This document shows positions 33,286 through 44,405 of a stretch of 64,000 bases of DNA, piece after piece. Numbering within the stretch: the first letter of the stretch is position 1; each line of letters begins with the position of its first letter. The notes beneath the pieces are model-generated. The model did no database searches, was not told the DNA's origin, and saw nothing but the letters and a program-made list of their open reading frames with translations. Origin of the DNA: Vicia villosa (Eukaryota; Streptophyta; Magnoliopsida; Fabales; Fabaceae). Location of the stretch: the NCBI RefSeq assembly GCF_029867415.1, contig NW_026705403.1:248001-312000 (forward strand), read 5' to 3'. The position numbers and the translations under genes were made by a program.

Positions 33286-35077
33286 TCTTCTCCTTAGGTA
33301 CCCACAATTTCTTGGGTCCTTTCTTGTTAGTTCTCCTCAAGTTCTGATTGAACTTGGGTTTAGCAAAATATTTAACAGGAGGAACACCATGATATTCTTT
33401 AGGTTTGTCAGCATGATATTTCTTAGGATGTGTCACATGCTTCTTAGTGTGAACAGTGTTAAAACTCTGTGTATGTGAAGTGAGCCTAATATCATGTGCA
33501 TGGCCATATTTGAACTGATCATACAATGGCTTGTATGTGATCTTCAGATCATCAATAGGTTCAAATTTATGTGAGGAATCACCCTCATAGCCAAAGCCAA
33601 ACCTTCTGTTTCCAGAAACACCATATATCATAGAAGCAAGATGACTTCTGCCAATACTTCTAGATAAGAACTTTCTGAAGCTCAAGTCATATTCTTTCAG
33701 AATATGATTCATGCTAGGAATGGATTTTTCTGTTTCAGAAGGAGATCCACTATTTTTGGATATATTTAAAACTTTTTCCTTCAGTTCAGAATTTTCCACT
33801 TCCAACTTCTTAGTTTCAAATTCAAACTGCTTCTTCAGCTTTTTGTATTTGATGCTAAGATGAGCCTTGAGTTCCAGAAGTTCTGTTAAACTGGAAACTA
33901 ACTCTTCTCTAGATAGTTCAGAAAATACCTCTTCAGAATCTGATTCTGATGTAGATTCTGATCCATCATCTTCTGTAGCCATTAGCGCGAAGTTGGCTTG
34001 CTCTCCTTCAGAGTCTGATTCTGATTCTGATTCAGAATCATCCCATGTTGCCATAAGACCTTTCTTCTTATGAAACTTCTTATTGGGATTCTCCTTCCGA
34101 AGTTTTGGACACTCGTTCTTGTAATGTCCAGGCTCATTGCACTCATAGCAGACAACCTTCTTCTTGTCAGATCTTCTGTCACCAGAAGATTCTCCACGTT
34201 CAAATCTCTTTGAACTTCTGAAGCCTCTAAACTTCCTTTGTTTGCTCTTCTAGAGTTGGTTTACCCTTTTGGAGATCATGAACAGTTCATCTTTTTCTTC
34301 AGATTCTGATTCTTCAGGATCTTCTTCTCTAGCCTGAAAAGCGTTAGTGCATTTTTTAACATTAGATTTTAATGCAATAGACTTACCTTTCTTCTGAGGC
34401 TCGTTTGCATCCAGCTCTATTTCATGGCTTCTCAAGGCACTGATAAGCTCTTCCAAAGAAACTTCATTCAGATTCTTGGCAATCTTGAATGCAGTCACCA
34501 TTGGACCCCATCTTCTGGGTAAGCTTCTGATAATCTTCTTTACATGATCAGCCTTGGTGTAGCCTTTATCCAGAACTCTTAATCCAGCAGTTAGCGTTTG
34601 AAATCTTGAGAACATCTTCTCAATGTTTTCATCATCCTCCATCTTGAAGGCTTCATATTTCTGGATTAGAGCAAGAGCTTTAGTCTCCTTGACTTGAGCA
34701 TTTCCCTCATGGGTCATTTTCAATGACTCATATATATCATAGGCAGTTTGCCTGTTAGATATCTTCTCATACTCAGCATGAGAGATAGCATTCAGCAAAA
34801 TAGTCCTACATTTATGATGATTCTTGAAAAGCTTCTTCTGATCATCATTCATTTCTTGCCTTGTAAGCCTTACGCCACTAGCTTTCACTGGATGTTTGTA
34901 ATCATCCATCAGAAGATCCCATAGTTCACCATCTAGAACAAGAAAGTAACTTTCCAGTTTATCTTTCCAGTATTCAAAGTTTTCACCATCAAATACTGGT
35001 GGTCTAGTATAACCATTGTTTTGCTCAGCAGAGCCAGATGTAGATGCAGGTGGATCTGTTGGAATTTCACCAGCCAT
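33161..35077 (-). pseudogene. Sirevirus gag with one nonsense codon
   Basis: ATG 35077 (MAGEIPTDPPAST). Copia gag: PPVFDGENFEYWKDKLESY, LLNAISHAEYEKISN, YDIYESLKMTHEGN, SRFQTLTAGL, RSLPRRWGP. A TAG at 34250-34252 stops it after RVNQL. The frame then continues open through the CCHC knuckle CYECNEPGHYKNEC (about 34105-34145), a serine/aspartate/glutamate-rich stretch and a coiled-coil region to 33161. The knuckle lies after the stop, so the truncated product would lack nucleic-acid binding. In related elements gag and pol are one polyprotein or linked by recoding. Confidence 0.9.
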
Positions 35078-35149
35078 CTTTTACTGAAGCGTTTTTCTCT
35101 TCCTGAATCTTTTCTAAACACGGTTAAGTGCTTGCACCTTAGAACCGGC

Positions 35150-35161
35150 GCTCTGATACCA
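35150..35161 (-). other. Sirevirus primer-binding site
   Basis: TGGTATCAGAGC on -, two bases after the LTR end; initiator tRNA-Met type. Confidence 0.93.
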
Positions 35162-35163
35162 AT

Positions 35164-36377
35164 TGAAGGATAGAAAAACACTTAGAAAGGGGGGGTTTGA
35201 ATAAGTGTAGTTTAAAAACTTGAATGATAAAAACAATTTGCACAGTTATTTTTATCCTGGTTCGTTGTTAACTAAACTACTCCAGTCCACCCCCACGGAG
35301 TGATTTACCTCACCTGAGGATTTAATCCACTAATCGCAACAGATTACAATGGTTTTCCACTTAGCCCACGACTAAGTCTTCTAGAGTATCCTGATCACAA
35401 CCTGATCACTCTAGGAACAAATGCTTAGACACAAGCTAAGACTTTCTTAGAGTATCCTGACCACCACGTGATCACTCTAATTACAACTGCTTAGACACAA
35501 GCTAAGACTTCCTAGAGTATCCTGATCAACACTTGATCACTCTAGTTACTTACAAATTAATGTAAACAATTCTAAGAGTATTACAATTGCTTCTGAAAAG
35601 CTATAATCACAACAGTGATATTTCTCTTAACGTTTAAGCTTAATCTCACTAATATATTACAACAGCAATGTAGTGAGCTTTGATGAAGATGAAGTTTCTG
35701 AGCATTGAGTTGAACAGCGTTTCAGAAAGTTTTTCAGAATAAGTACGCTCAGAATTGGTAACCTTGCTTCTCATCAGAACTTCATATTTATAGGCACTTG
35801 AGAAGATGACCGTTGGGAGCATTTAATGCTTTGCATATTCCGTACAGCATTGCATTTAATTTTTCACGCTTTTGTCAACTACCTCGAGCCTTGTTCACGC
35901 TGTGTCTACTGACGTTGCCTTTAATATCTTCCAACGTTCCTTTTGTCAGTCAGCGTGGCCTGCCACTTGTACTTGCTTCTGATCTGATGTTTGTGAATAC
36001 AACGTTTGAATATCATTAGAGTCAAACAGCTTGGTGCATAGCATCTTCTTGTCTTCTGACCTTGAAGTGCTTCTGAGCGTGATACCATGAGAACTTCAGT
36101 GCTTCTGCTTCTGAGCTCAAGTTCTTCTGATGCTTCCATAGACCCATGTTATGATTCTGCCTTGACCATCTTCTGATGTCTTGCCAGACTATGTTCTGAT
36201 GTTGCATGCTGAACCTTCTGAGACAGAGCTTCTGAGCGTTGATTTGTGCATACTCTTTATATATTTCCTGAAAGGGAAATTGCAATGTATTAGAGTACCA
36301 CATTATCTCACACAAAATTCATATCCTTGTTATCATCAAAACTAAGAATATTGATCAGAACAAATCTTGTTCTAACA
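35164..36377 (-). repeat. Sirevirus 5' LTR (1214 bp)
   Basis: Same length as the other LTR. A TATA box on - (TATAAATA) is at 35785-35792. The TGATCA pairs (first at 35392/35403) lie on the transcribed side of it. Confidence 0.95.
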
Positions 36378-36382
36378 GTATG

Positions 36383-36484
36383 TTTGTTTGGTTAAGTCGA
36401 ATTTTGACATCCCATCTTTGATGAATATTTTTAAATGCTCTCTGATTTTCGCTTATAATTGCGGGGTAGATTTCGGGTATTACA
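36383..36484 (+). repeat. LTR-like sequence, right part (ends GGGTATTACA)
   Basis: Continuation of 24861-26083 after removal of the Sirevirus and one TSD copy. It ends TTTCGGGTATTACA. No PBS follows, so it would be a solo LTR. Confidence 0.45.
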
Positions 36485-36965
36485 CACCACATAGCTACGT
36501 CAGATTTTTTTATGCCACATATATAAAAATGGAGATGGACCAAAAAATACCTAGCAAAATTTTAATAAAGACACCAAAATTTGTATTTTTTTTAAAAGGG
36601 ACTAAAAGACTAGAAAAATAAAAATGGAGACACAAATTGCATTTAAGCCTACTATTTCTTTTACATAAAGGTGTTTCAGTCATTTATTAAATATTTATAT
36701 TTATCTTTTTTTGTATTTCTTTCATCTTAATTTCACATCAATTAAATAAATAAAAAATCAGGGTTGGATTTCAGTGACTTTTGGGCACCAAAGTCGTCGT
36801 AATTTTGTGTCTCTTTCACGAGTATATAAGATGTCACACCCTCAATTATAGCTGCCACCCCTACTTATTGGTTGATATTACCTTTATGCCATTATTAAAT
36901 TTTTTGGATTAGGCATGTGGTTGACCCACCGTCGAGCACCGACCGCGACAAAGTGGGTATGTCTG
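36485..36965. other. Intergenic AT-rich segment
   Basis: No gene. A TATATAAG box near 36822 stands in a promoter-like context (GTGTCTCTTTCACGAGTATATAAG) but no ORF follows it. Confidence 0.4.
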
Positions 36966-38490
36966 TGATTATGACTGCAAGTGCACAGTCTATCGTGTAG
37001 TTATAAAAGATATCGAATCCAAAGAACTAAGAATTGACCTAATGTATTTAATTGTTACTACGTATACCTAAGGCTAATATTTGATTGATTAGAATCAGAC
37101 GGGGAAAATAGGGAAATATAATTAAATTAAATCTAGAGGGAATTATACCGGTATGTAATGGTCGGACGTCGGGGATCTAGTAAACTATCGACGCGAATCG
37201 TAATTTAAAAATACTTTTCTGTAGAAATCATTTGTTTAAAAACCTTCCTCTCACACTCTCGTGTTTATTGATTATGATCTCATTATTAAACCTAAGTGAG
37301 CGCTCTCGCTGTATCAATTAAAGTTTAAAATGATTTTTGAGAACGAATGAAGACTAATTAACCTTAAAGCGCTCTCGCTGTATTTAAGGTTAATGCTTAA
37401 TTCCTACTGTCCAGTTAAAACCTCAAACTCACATTTTTATTGATCATAACTTCTATCGTTTTTAACTCTCGTTACAAAACGGTTAAATTAAGCATTAGAA
37501 ATTATAACCAGATAAATAAATTCTCATTAATAAATTACGTCGAAAGCGTTACTAGATTCCCTCAGTTATATGACCTTATATACCAGTAATATATATTTAG
37601 CCGGACATTATTTTAATTGACGGAACAGAACAGATATAACAGATAAATATTACTCCGAACATAAATGGACAATATAACATAAACCGTAAACAATAATTAA
37701 TGTTGATAATAAAACCTGAATTAAATTGCAGAACTGAAATTGTAATCTTGTAGTACCAATTCTTGAACCCGAAACTTGAAATAAATGCTTAAACTAAATC
37801 TATTCCTAAAAACTAAAAACGAAATCTGAAGCTTAAAAAGAAATTAAGATGCAATAGTATTTCCGGGATGGAAATCTATTGCAGAAAGTGGTTTGGGAAG
37901 AAGTAGACTTGAACTGGAAATTGAATTGCAAAGAAAATGTAAATGACGGCAGTAGGGTAAAACTTCGTAACCCTTTCAATTGGTCTTGCTGGGTATTTAT
38001 AGAGTTGCTTTTGGTTCTTGAATTTGAATCGTTTTGTCTTAGTAGCTTGCTTTACGGAGGAAAAATAGGCGGAGAGAAAACAGGGCTGACGAACGTGGTC
38101 TTCTGGGCGTGAGTGTGTGACTCACGTCACACACTAAAACAATAAGGGGGTGTCGACCAGCAGGGAGGGGTGTGTGACGGACGGCGTGGACCAGTGGGTG
38201 CCACTCGTCACGTGCTCTCTTCTTGTGTCTTGGGCTTTTAGCTTGCAGCATCAACATGGGCCTTAGTTCTTCTTTTTACGCCCCCATCAATTTAAGCAAT
38301 CCTTTTAGCCTTTTTCTCTTCATTTTGGCTCCTTTATTTGATCATTTCTTTTGCAAGCTTTGATTTAATAAATACCTGAAACAAATACGAAATACCGGCA
38401 TAATACAAAATAAAGTAATAAAATTGAAATAAAATAAAATAATAATACATGTAAATTAAGCTAAATATACGATACATTTTCGTGTTATCA
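36966..38490 (-). repeat. Solo-LTR candidate (about 1.5 kb)
   Basis: On - it starts TGATAACACGAAAATG (38490) and ends GCAGTCATAATCA (36966), so TGAT..ATCA termini. A TATA box on - (CTATAAATACCC) near 37994-38005 supports the orientation. There is no PBS, PPT or coding sequence next to it. Flanking 5-mers GTCTG and AGCAC do not match, so either an edge is off or the insertion was rearranged. A 24-bp palindrome (AGTGTGTGA..TCACACACT) sits at 38112-38135. Confidence 0.55.
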
Positions 38491-38960
38491 AGCACAGCCC
38501 AATGTCCACATCGAGGACGACCTAAAATGTTGGCCCAATCCGTTAGGGTCAGCGGAGAACACGTTCCCTACGTGCTCCTCACCCGAGGACACGTCACCAA
38601 CTGCATCCCCACATTTTGCGTGACTAGTGAAACAATCTTGTCCTATGTAACGGACAAATTTAACCACGATTTAGAAATTACGGGGCAGTTGACCCAGGAT
38701 GATGAGCACGTGCTTCTCATGCCTACTTTCACGTGGGAATCCTGGCAATCATCTATTATGGAGCTGGATACTCAACCCATAATAGAGACCATTTGTCCAG
38801 CGCTGGGGGCTTATTATAAATACCCTCCTCTGTAGCAGGGTTAGGTATTCTATTCTAAAACTCTTTCTCACTACCTCTTCACCCGTACTTACTTGAGCAT
38901 CAAAGTGTCCGCAGATACACCCCCTCCTCCGTTGATCCATAAAGTCTACATATGTTTTTG
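38491..38960 (+). repeat. Second LTR-like fragment
   Basis: GC-richer than its surroundings, with TTATTATAAATACCC near 38811 and a C-rich end (ACACCCCCTCCTCCG, 38918). It looks like the promoter/R/U5 part of a gypsy LTR. The 117-codon ORF in it is not convincing as a protein. Confidence 0.4.
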
Positions 38961-39606
38961 CTGGCCATCACACTTCTCATCACCAAATTTTTTTAAATAT
39001 TTTGTTGCGTTTACCGCATTTTTTGAAATTTCTGATAAGAAATTACATTTTTGGTAAAAATTTGAAAAAAAAACCGGATTTTTTGAGAAAATCCGATAGT
39101 TCATATTCGAAAGAAAATAAAAAAAGAAGTTAACACTATGCGAGATTTCAAAATTTTGAGTAAATTGGCACACTTTTCAAAAGTTTCAGTAAATTGGCAC
39201 GCATTTCAAAATTTTCGATAAACTACAACACTTTTAGAAATTTTTAATAGTGTTAAATAATTTTTTTTGTTGAACTGCGGAAATGTTAAAAAATCCCGAA
39301 ATATAAGGCACATACGGGGTTTATCAAAGAATTTGATATGTTAATATTTTTTTTCAAAAAATTGATAAAAAATTTCGTATTGACCATTTGAAAATAAATT
39401 ATCAAAAATTTTGGTATATTATTTAAAATTTTGAATGAACTATTAAAAATTCCATTTTCATTTAACTCAAATTTATCAATAAATAATTTAAAAATTATAA
39501 AAATATGTAAGGTGCAAATTTAAATGAGGGGTGAAATGTTAAATACTCCTCTCTCACGCACTAGGAAATATAAGGTGCAAATTTAAATGAGGGGTAAAAA
39601 TAATTA
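38961..39606. other. AT-rich DNA with degenerate short tandem repeats
   Basis: Loose repeats of a TCAAAATTTTGAGTAAATTGGCACAC-like unit at 39140-39240, and a 26-bp direct repeat (GGTGCAAATTTAAATGAGGG) at about 39511 and 39572. No gene. Confidence 0.6.
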
Positions 39607-39750
39607 GAGAATTTCTTTGTACATTCATATAGGATAAAAAACACCCATAGAAATTCTAAAATATCATTTGGATATGCATATGCGAGCACACCCCAAAGAA
39701 ATTTGGAGTATTAGTTATTTCGGATATGCATATCTGAATTCACCCAAAGT

Positions 39751-39808
39751 AATTTGGGATATTGGTTAATTCGGATATGCATATCCAAATTAACCAATAT
39801 CCCAAATT
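39751..39808. repeat. 58-bp near-perfect palindrome
   Basis: 28 of 29 positions pair; the only mismatch is C/T beside the central GGATATGCATATCC. Outer arms read AATTTGGGATATTGGTTAAT. Confidence 0.95.
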
Positions 39809-40151
39809 TCTTTTGATTTTATTTTAAAAAGATATTTATTTATAATATAGTTATGATATAATTAATGTGAATTATTATTAATAAAGAATAACTTAAATAC
39901 AAATGGTTATAAATAAGGAATAGAAAGATTAAATAAAATTTTAATTTTGTAATAATCAATTTGTCACAAATTTTTTAAAATTTAAAAAGTAATTATTTTT
40001 TAAATGATTATAACATTATGCAGTAGAATTAATGAAATTATAATGTTAAAAATATCATCCTATTAGTATTATAATTTTTAATTTATATTAGTTTTTTTTT
40101 AATTAATTTTATATAAAAATAACGTGGTGATCTAAATATTTAATAAATTGA

Positions 40152-40204
<53 letters not shown>
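40152..40204. repeat. (TTA)n microsatellite
   Basis: About 17 uninterrupted trinucleotides. Confidence 0.97.
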
Positions 40205-40207
<3 letters not shown>

Positions 40208-40312
40208 CTTGATTATAATGAATTTGACGCATTTAGATATGCATCTTCGAATTCTAGAAAAAAAATTGCTAAAAAATCCTAAGAAGATATATGAATATAT
40301 AAAAAATTTCTC

Positions 40313-40872
40313 AAATTATAGTCGGACAAAGTCACCGAAATCAAAGTGAGTGATCCTTCTAAAAGATAAGTCCACTTTCTAACCATTTTCATTCATTCTT
40401 TCTTTTAATTTCTTTCCTTCCGTTTTTTCTTTCCACCAAATAATAAAGAGAAAGTGTGAAAGAGAGGATAGAAATCCATTAAAGTTATATAAGGGAGCGT
40501 GTCAGTTGGTTACTTGTTGAAATTGGATTTGCTGCAGTTGGAATCTTACCGCTGTCACGCAGTTTCAACTATGATGGCCATTGGATTTCAATCCGACCGT
40601 TCAAATTTAATACATAGTTAATTTTCAAATAATATAAACTGATGAATTTAAAATATAGTCCATACGATTTTAATCTAACGATCACAAAAACTTGACAGCG
40701 TGACCGCGTCATCTCCATGACTGCAATGAATGACTTGATAGCCCACCGACCATTAAGCTTTAATGGAGAATTACTAGAAGCAAAGAGGAGCATAGTTTTT
40801 TTCTCATACAATTGCATTTTGTTGTGATTTCTCTGAAGCTATTCTTCATCTTACAAGCAAATCAATCAACTG
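40313..40872 (+). other. 5' flank of the NLR relic, with a possible MITE
   Basis: The last 45 bp match the 5' UTR of the intact NLR (TCTGAAGCTATTCTTC followed by TCTTAC). An imperfect inverted repeat (GCAGTTGG..GCTGTCACGC at 40535-40562 against 40680-40730 inverted) suggests a MITE of about 210 bp inside it. Confidence 0.45.
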
Positions 40873-41101
40873 ATGGTGGAGGTTATTGTGAGAGAAATTA
40901 ACACCATTCGTCTCAGCTTCTGTGAAAGCGTTGTTACAAAAGTTTGTTTCTACTTACTTCTCGAGTACGAAGGTTGACGATTCACTGTTGATAACACTCA
41001 CGGGGATTCAACCTGTACTTGATTATTATGTTGACGACATGAAATGGCTGGATTTGCTGATAGATCTTGTATATCATGTTGACACGTTGTTTGACCCATA
41101 A
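40873..41101 (+). pseudogene. N-terminal (Rx-type coiled coil) relic of a CC-NBS-LRR gene
   Basis: The start ATGGTGGAGGTTATTGTGAG lines up with the start of the intact NLR. After a frame change near 40910 the frame reads FVSASVKALLQKFVSTYF, KVDDSLL and WLDLLIDLVYHVDTLFDP, which is the Rx_N domain including a degenerate EDVID-region motif. It stops at TAA 41099-41101. The NB-ARC and LRR are absent. This relic keeps the helix that is shortened in the intact gene, so it is a different paralogue rather than a copy of it. Confidence 0.75.
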
Positions 41102-41603
41102 TCACACGGTTTGCAATTCACTCTGGTACGTGGTATGAATTCGGGTACGCCGTTCGCAACTCTCAAAAAATTAATTATGCGGGGTATACAGAGTCGGTAT
41201 AATATTTAGATTTCAGGTACGTTCAAATATAATAATCGGGACGTTATAATTAAAATAGGTAATTATTTTTGAAATGAAATAAGTAGTTGAATTTATTACT
41301 GGAATAGCGTGAGATAATAGAATTGTCAAATATATAGTATATATACCTTTTAGTCTCACATTGAATATTTTCATAATGTTGAGCCAACAAACTGTATAAA
41401 TATAGGACTCTGCATCTTACCTCTCTCACTACACTACGGAGGTACATTGGCTCCAGTTAAGCTATTGACACTTTAATAACTTTTTAAACTTCCTTTAGTA
41501 GTTTGTGAGTTAACGTGCCATGTTTACTTCAGTTGCAGTAATTCCAAATCAGTTTAAAATTTTTAATTTTTAATGGTACACTGCAGTGTTCTGCTGGTTA
41601 GCT
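41102..41603. other. Intergenic segment with an snRNA-like promoter pair
   Basis: GTCTCACATTG (41354-41364) resembles the plant upstream sequence element RTCCCACATCG, and TATAAATA lies about 33 bp downstream (near 41396). That spacing fits Pol II snRNA genes. The following sequence is not an snRNA I recognise. No ORF. Confidence 0.3.
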
Positions 41604-42012
41604 GGTTTTTGCGAATTTTTACTCAAAAATTATATTTCCAATATAATTTCCAATATGCCACATCCTGAAATTAAATTTCCAATATGTCACACCCATTTGC
41701 ATGTCGCCATTTAATCTGGTGGAATGGGTGCATGTCGCCATTTGATTTGGCGGAATGGGGGCCTCGGTATTTGCATGTCGCCGTCTCATTTGGCGACATG
41801 AAATTTTTTAATTTTTTTTTCATTTTTTTATTTAAAATTATTTTAATTCAGACTTTAATATAATTAATAAAAAAATAAAAATAATTTTAAACTTTAATAT
41901 AAATAATAAATAACAAAATACTAAAATAAAAACAAATTTTATTAAACATAATAATAATAATACTAAATAATATTAATACAACTTAATATTTAAAGCAGGA
42001 AATAAATCGTGA

Positions 42013-42790
42013 CTAGTTAGAAGGGTCTTCAGCATTTGGCCGATGCGGACATTTTTTGCGCATATGGGGTTCTTGACAGATTCGACATCGTCTTTTAATC
42101 TTCTCAACGGTGTCTATTTCAGTCCTAATGCGAGTGTTGTTCGAGCGACCTTTTTTGTTTCGTCGCATTCTTTCATTATGTAAAAGAGTGTCGCCTTGAT
42201 ATTGAGGTCATCTATCTTCTTTGGGAAGACCGATGAAGCTCTGTTCATATACTTTGAAGACATTTCGAACTCTATATACGGGAAGGATAAACATAGTATA
42301 GTTGAGTCGGATGTGAGAAAAGGCTACAATAGCATGCGAGCAAGGCACATGAAAAGTTTGAAATTGCCCACAGTCACATGTTTCTTTTTGGAGGTCGACA
42401 ATTAAATAAGTAAGTGGTCGACACTCGTTATTATTAACTGTCTCTTGGACAATGAAATAGTTTCTCTCACGATCAAAACTCGGGACATTATAACTATGGG
42501 ACTTTTCTACTTCTTTTGCAATCCCTTTCATGCAATTATCTGTGAAATCCTTCCCCGATGACAACATCTTTGTCCAGTCATGACCTTGCTGCCCAAACAA
42601 TGAGTCCATCCTGAAGTATGTTGATTTTACCAGTGCTATAATAGGTAAATTCCTAGTTTCCTTCATCACCGAGTTCATCGATTCAACAAGATTGGTTGTC
42701 ATGTGACCCCATCGTTTTCCTCCGTCATAAGCTCGCGACCACTATTCTCTTGGAAGATTCTCTACCCAGTTTGGCTATGTACAAGATATA
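42013..42790 (-). pseudogene. MULE transposase C-terminal part (SWIM and zinc knuckle)
   Basis: One frame on - from about 42790 to TAG 42013-42015 with only two nonsense codons, both explained by single changes (TAG within PRE*WSRAYDGGKRWGHM near 42737; TGA after LPKEDR at 42208). MTTNLVESMNSVMKETRNLP, the SWIM zinc finger CDCGQFQTFHVPCSHAI, and the C-terminal knuckle CRICQEPHMRKKC with a short tail PHRPNAEDPSN are typical of plant MuDR-type transposases. The catalytic DDE region is deleted. Confidence 0.88.
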
Positions 42791-43181
42791 CGCGACACGC
42801 CAAACTTCCTCAAAGATGATAAAAAATAAGTGCCTCACCCACCCAAATCAACTATTCCGCGACGAGCAAGAATGTTGGAGAAATAGGGCATCATTTACGT
42901 TAGAGGGTACACAATTACAAGAGGAGACGAAACCATCAATTGAGTGCATGCATTGGTATAGGTCGTTTCCATTTAGATATGCATCGTACAAACATTTTCT
43001 CACTGACCCACGCTCAATTCCAAATCCACCCAACCAACCTCAACAACAATCCTTCCAACAACAACAACCTCAACAACAATCCTTCCAACAACAACCTCAA
43101 CACCAAACCTTCCAACAACAACCTCAACACCAAACCTTCCAACAAAGTTTAAAATTTTTATTTTATTTTATTATTATTTAA
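42791..43181 (+). pseudogene. Plant-mobile-domain-like C-terminal fragment with Q-rich tail
   Basis: The + frame reads RDEQECWRNRASFTLEGTQ, SIECMHWYRSFPFRY and FLTDPRSIPNPP. The H/MxWYR element near the end recalls plant mobile domain (MAIN-like) proteins that some MULEs carry. Then come CAA-rich repeats of about 27 bp (43036-43145) giving QQQSFQQQPQ-type tandem peptides. Upstream parts are missing. The assignment rests on a short motif, so it is tentative. Confidence 0.5.
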
Positions 43182-43456
43182 AAATAATTAAAACATATTT
43201 TAAATGATTTAAAATATTTATTGAATAAATAAATTAAAACTGAATTAAACAAAATCATTTTAAATAAAAAAAATGAAGAAAAAAATTCCACATCGTCGAA
43301 TGAGACAGCGACATGCAAATACCGTGGCCCCATTCCGCCAGATCAAATGGCGACATGCAAATGGGTGTGGCATATTGGGAATTTAATTTCAGGGTGTGGC
43401 ATATTGGGAATATAATTTCAGAGGTGGGGTATTTTGAGAAAAAATTCGGTTTTTGC

Positions 43457-44050
43457 GAATTTGTAGAGAATTATGATGAACTGATTCACAAAAGTACCGC
43501 TAACCGGTTCGCATGTACAAATTCGCGGTTGAAGTTAAAATAACCAAATCATTACTAATGGTTAGTGAACCAAACTTACATTTTATTAATGGTTCAAGAA
43601 CCGAATCGTTAAGCAATTAACCAATCTCAAATTAACCCCGAAACGAACCGTTTCGTACTTAAGTATCTAAATTGAATTTCTTTTTTGAAAATAAAAAATT
43701 AAAATTAAAAAAGTTGATTTTTTTATTAAAAAAAATTGTTTTTTCGAAAATAAAACCGAAGATTTTTTAAAATAACAAAAAATCGATTTTTTTCAAAAAT
43801 AAAAAAAGTCAATTTTTAACGAAAAATAAAGAAGTCAATTTCTTCGAAAATAAAAACGTCAATTTTTTCCAAAAAAATAGAAAAGTCAATTTATTTGAAA
43901 ATAACAAAAAATCGATTTTTTCAAAAATAAAAAAGGCAATTTTTTACGAAAAATAAAGAAGTCGATTTCTTCGAAAAGAAATACGTCGATTTTCCAAATA
44001 TTACAAGCACAATACTATGATACCGTGGTCGAAAATAAAAAAGTCAATTT
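43457..44050. repeat. AT-rich minisatellite, left arm (interrupted by LINE)
   Basis: From about 43675: degenerate repeats of a TTTTTTCGAAAATAAAAAAGTCAA-like unit, 22-40 bp long. The same repeat resumes at 55076. 43457-43674 is plain AT-rich DNA with no feature. Confidence 0.75.
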
Positions 44051-44405
44051 TATGCTTAGGTGACGGGAACAATGCATATTTTTATGCTTCTCTGAAAGAG
44101 TAACACAAGCAGAATACTATGAAAAGCATTACAAGAGATAATGGGTCTAATTCCACTTCCCAAGAAGACATTGAAGAGGAAGTTTTGAACTACAATAAAC
44201 TAATGGGGAAGCTGACTAAAATTTGGAGGATATAGATATTCTTGCGATGCAAAATGGAAGTCGATTGAATAATGAACAAAGGGACATGTTGGAGGCGCTT
44301 GTGTGTGAACAAGAAAGTATGGAAGCTCTAAATGGTATAAGGGATAACTCTGCCCCTGGGATAGATGGTTATGATGCTATTTTTTTAAAGAAAACATGGT
44401 CAACT
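44051..44405 (+). pseudogene. LINE RT, N-terminal part
   Basis: Contains LGDGNNAYFYASL, TSQEDIEEEVLNYNKLMG and the RT entry motif DNSAPGIDGYDAIFLKKTW. Two or more frame changes. It ends at the TSD CAACT (44401-44405), and the reading continues at 53047. Confidence 0.8.

Larger units (their letters stand above)
26084..36377 (-). mobile_element. Complete Sirevirus (SIRE-type Ty1/copia) with env-like ORF
   Basis: Two 1214-bp LTRs, TSD GTATG (26079-26083 and 36378-36382), iMet-type PBS at the right, several PPTs at the left. On - the order is gag, protease, integrase, RT, RNase H, then a separate proline/serine-rich ORF, which is the SIRE layout. Gag-pol carries two in-frame stops and one frame change, so it is inactive as read. 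The two LTRs differ by roughly 15-17 substitutions (about 1.3 per cent by eye), so it is older than the neighbouring copia and chromovirus-derived insertions. Confidence 0.95.
39607..40312. mobile_element. Short non-autonomous TIR element with internal palindromes
   Basis: The left end GAGAATTTCTTTGTACATTCATATA is matched by the inverted right end GAGAAATTTTTTATATATTCATATA. It contains the motif GGATATGCATATCC, a 58-bp near-perfect palindrome (39751-39808) and a TTA microsatellite. It shares ends and internal words (TTATATCTTGATTATAATGA, ..GATGCATCTTCGAA) with the longer element at 55602-56847. Flanks (AATAATTA / AAATTATA) are only an approximate TSD. No transposase. Confidence 0.55.
41613..43447. 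mobile_element. MULE (Mutator-like element), internally deleted, with 9-bp TSD
   Basis: The TSD GGTTTTTGC is perfect at 41604-41612 and 43448-43456. Long terminal inverted repeats of about 200 bp share CCAATATGCCACA, CACCCATTTGCATGTCGCCA and GGTATTTGCATGTCGC. Inside are a transposase C-terminal part on - and a plant-mobile-domain-like C-terminal part on +. Both lack their N-terminal halves. Confidence 0.92.

Noticed and set aside
38112..38211. Another 21-bp paired palindrome in the solo-LTR candidate
   Set aside because: There is one 24-bp palindrome (38112-38135) and a weak AGTGG..CCACT about 75 bp away; no partner at 21 bp.
36966..38490. Solo LTR with a target-site duplication
   Set aside because: The LTR call is kept as a candidate, but several edge choices were tried and none gives matching 5-bp flanks, so no TSD is reported.
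38482..38835. 117-codon ORF resembling a small protein
   Set aside because: It lies in an LTR-like fragment with a TATA box and ends at it; no domain or motif.
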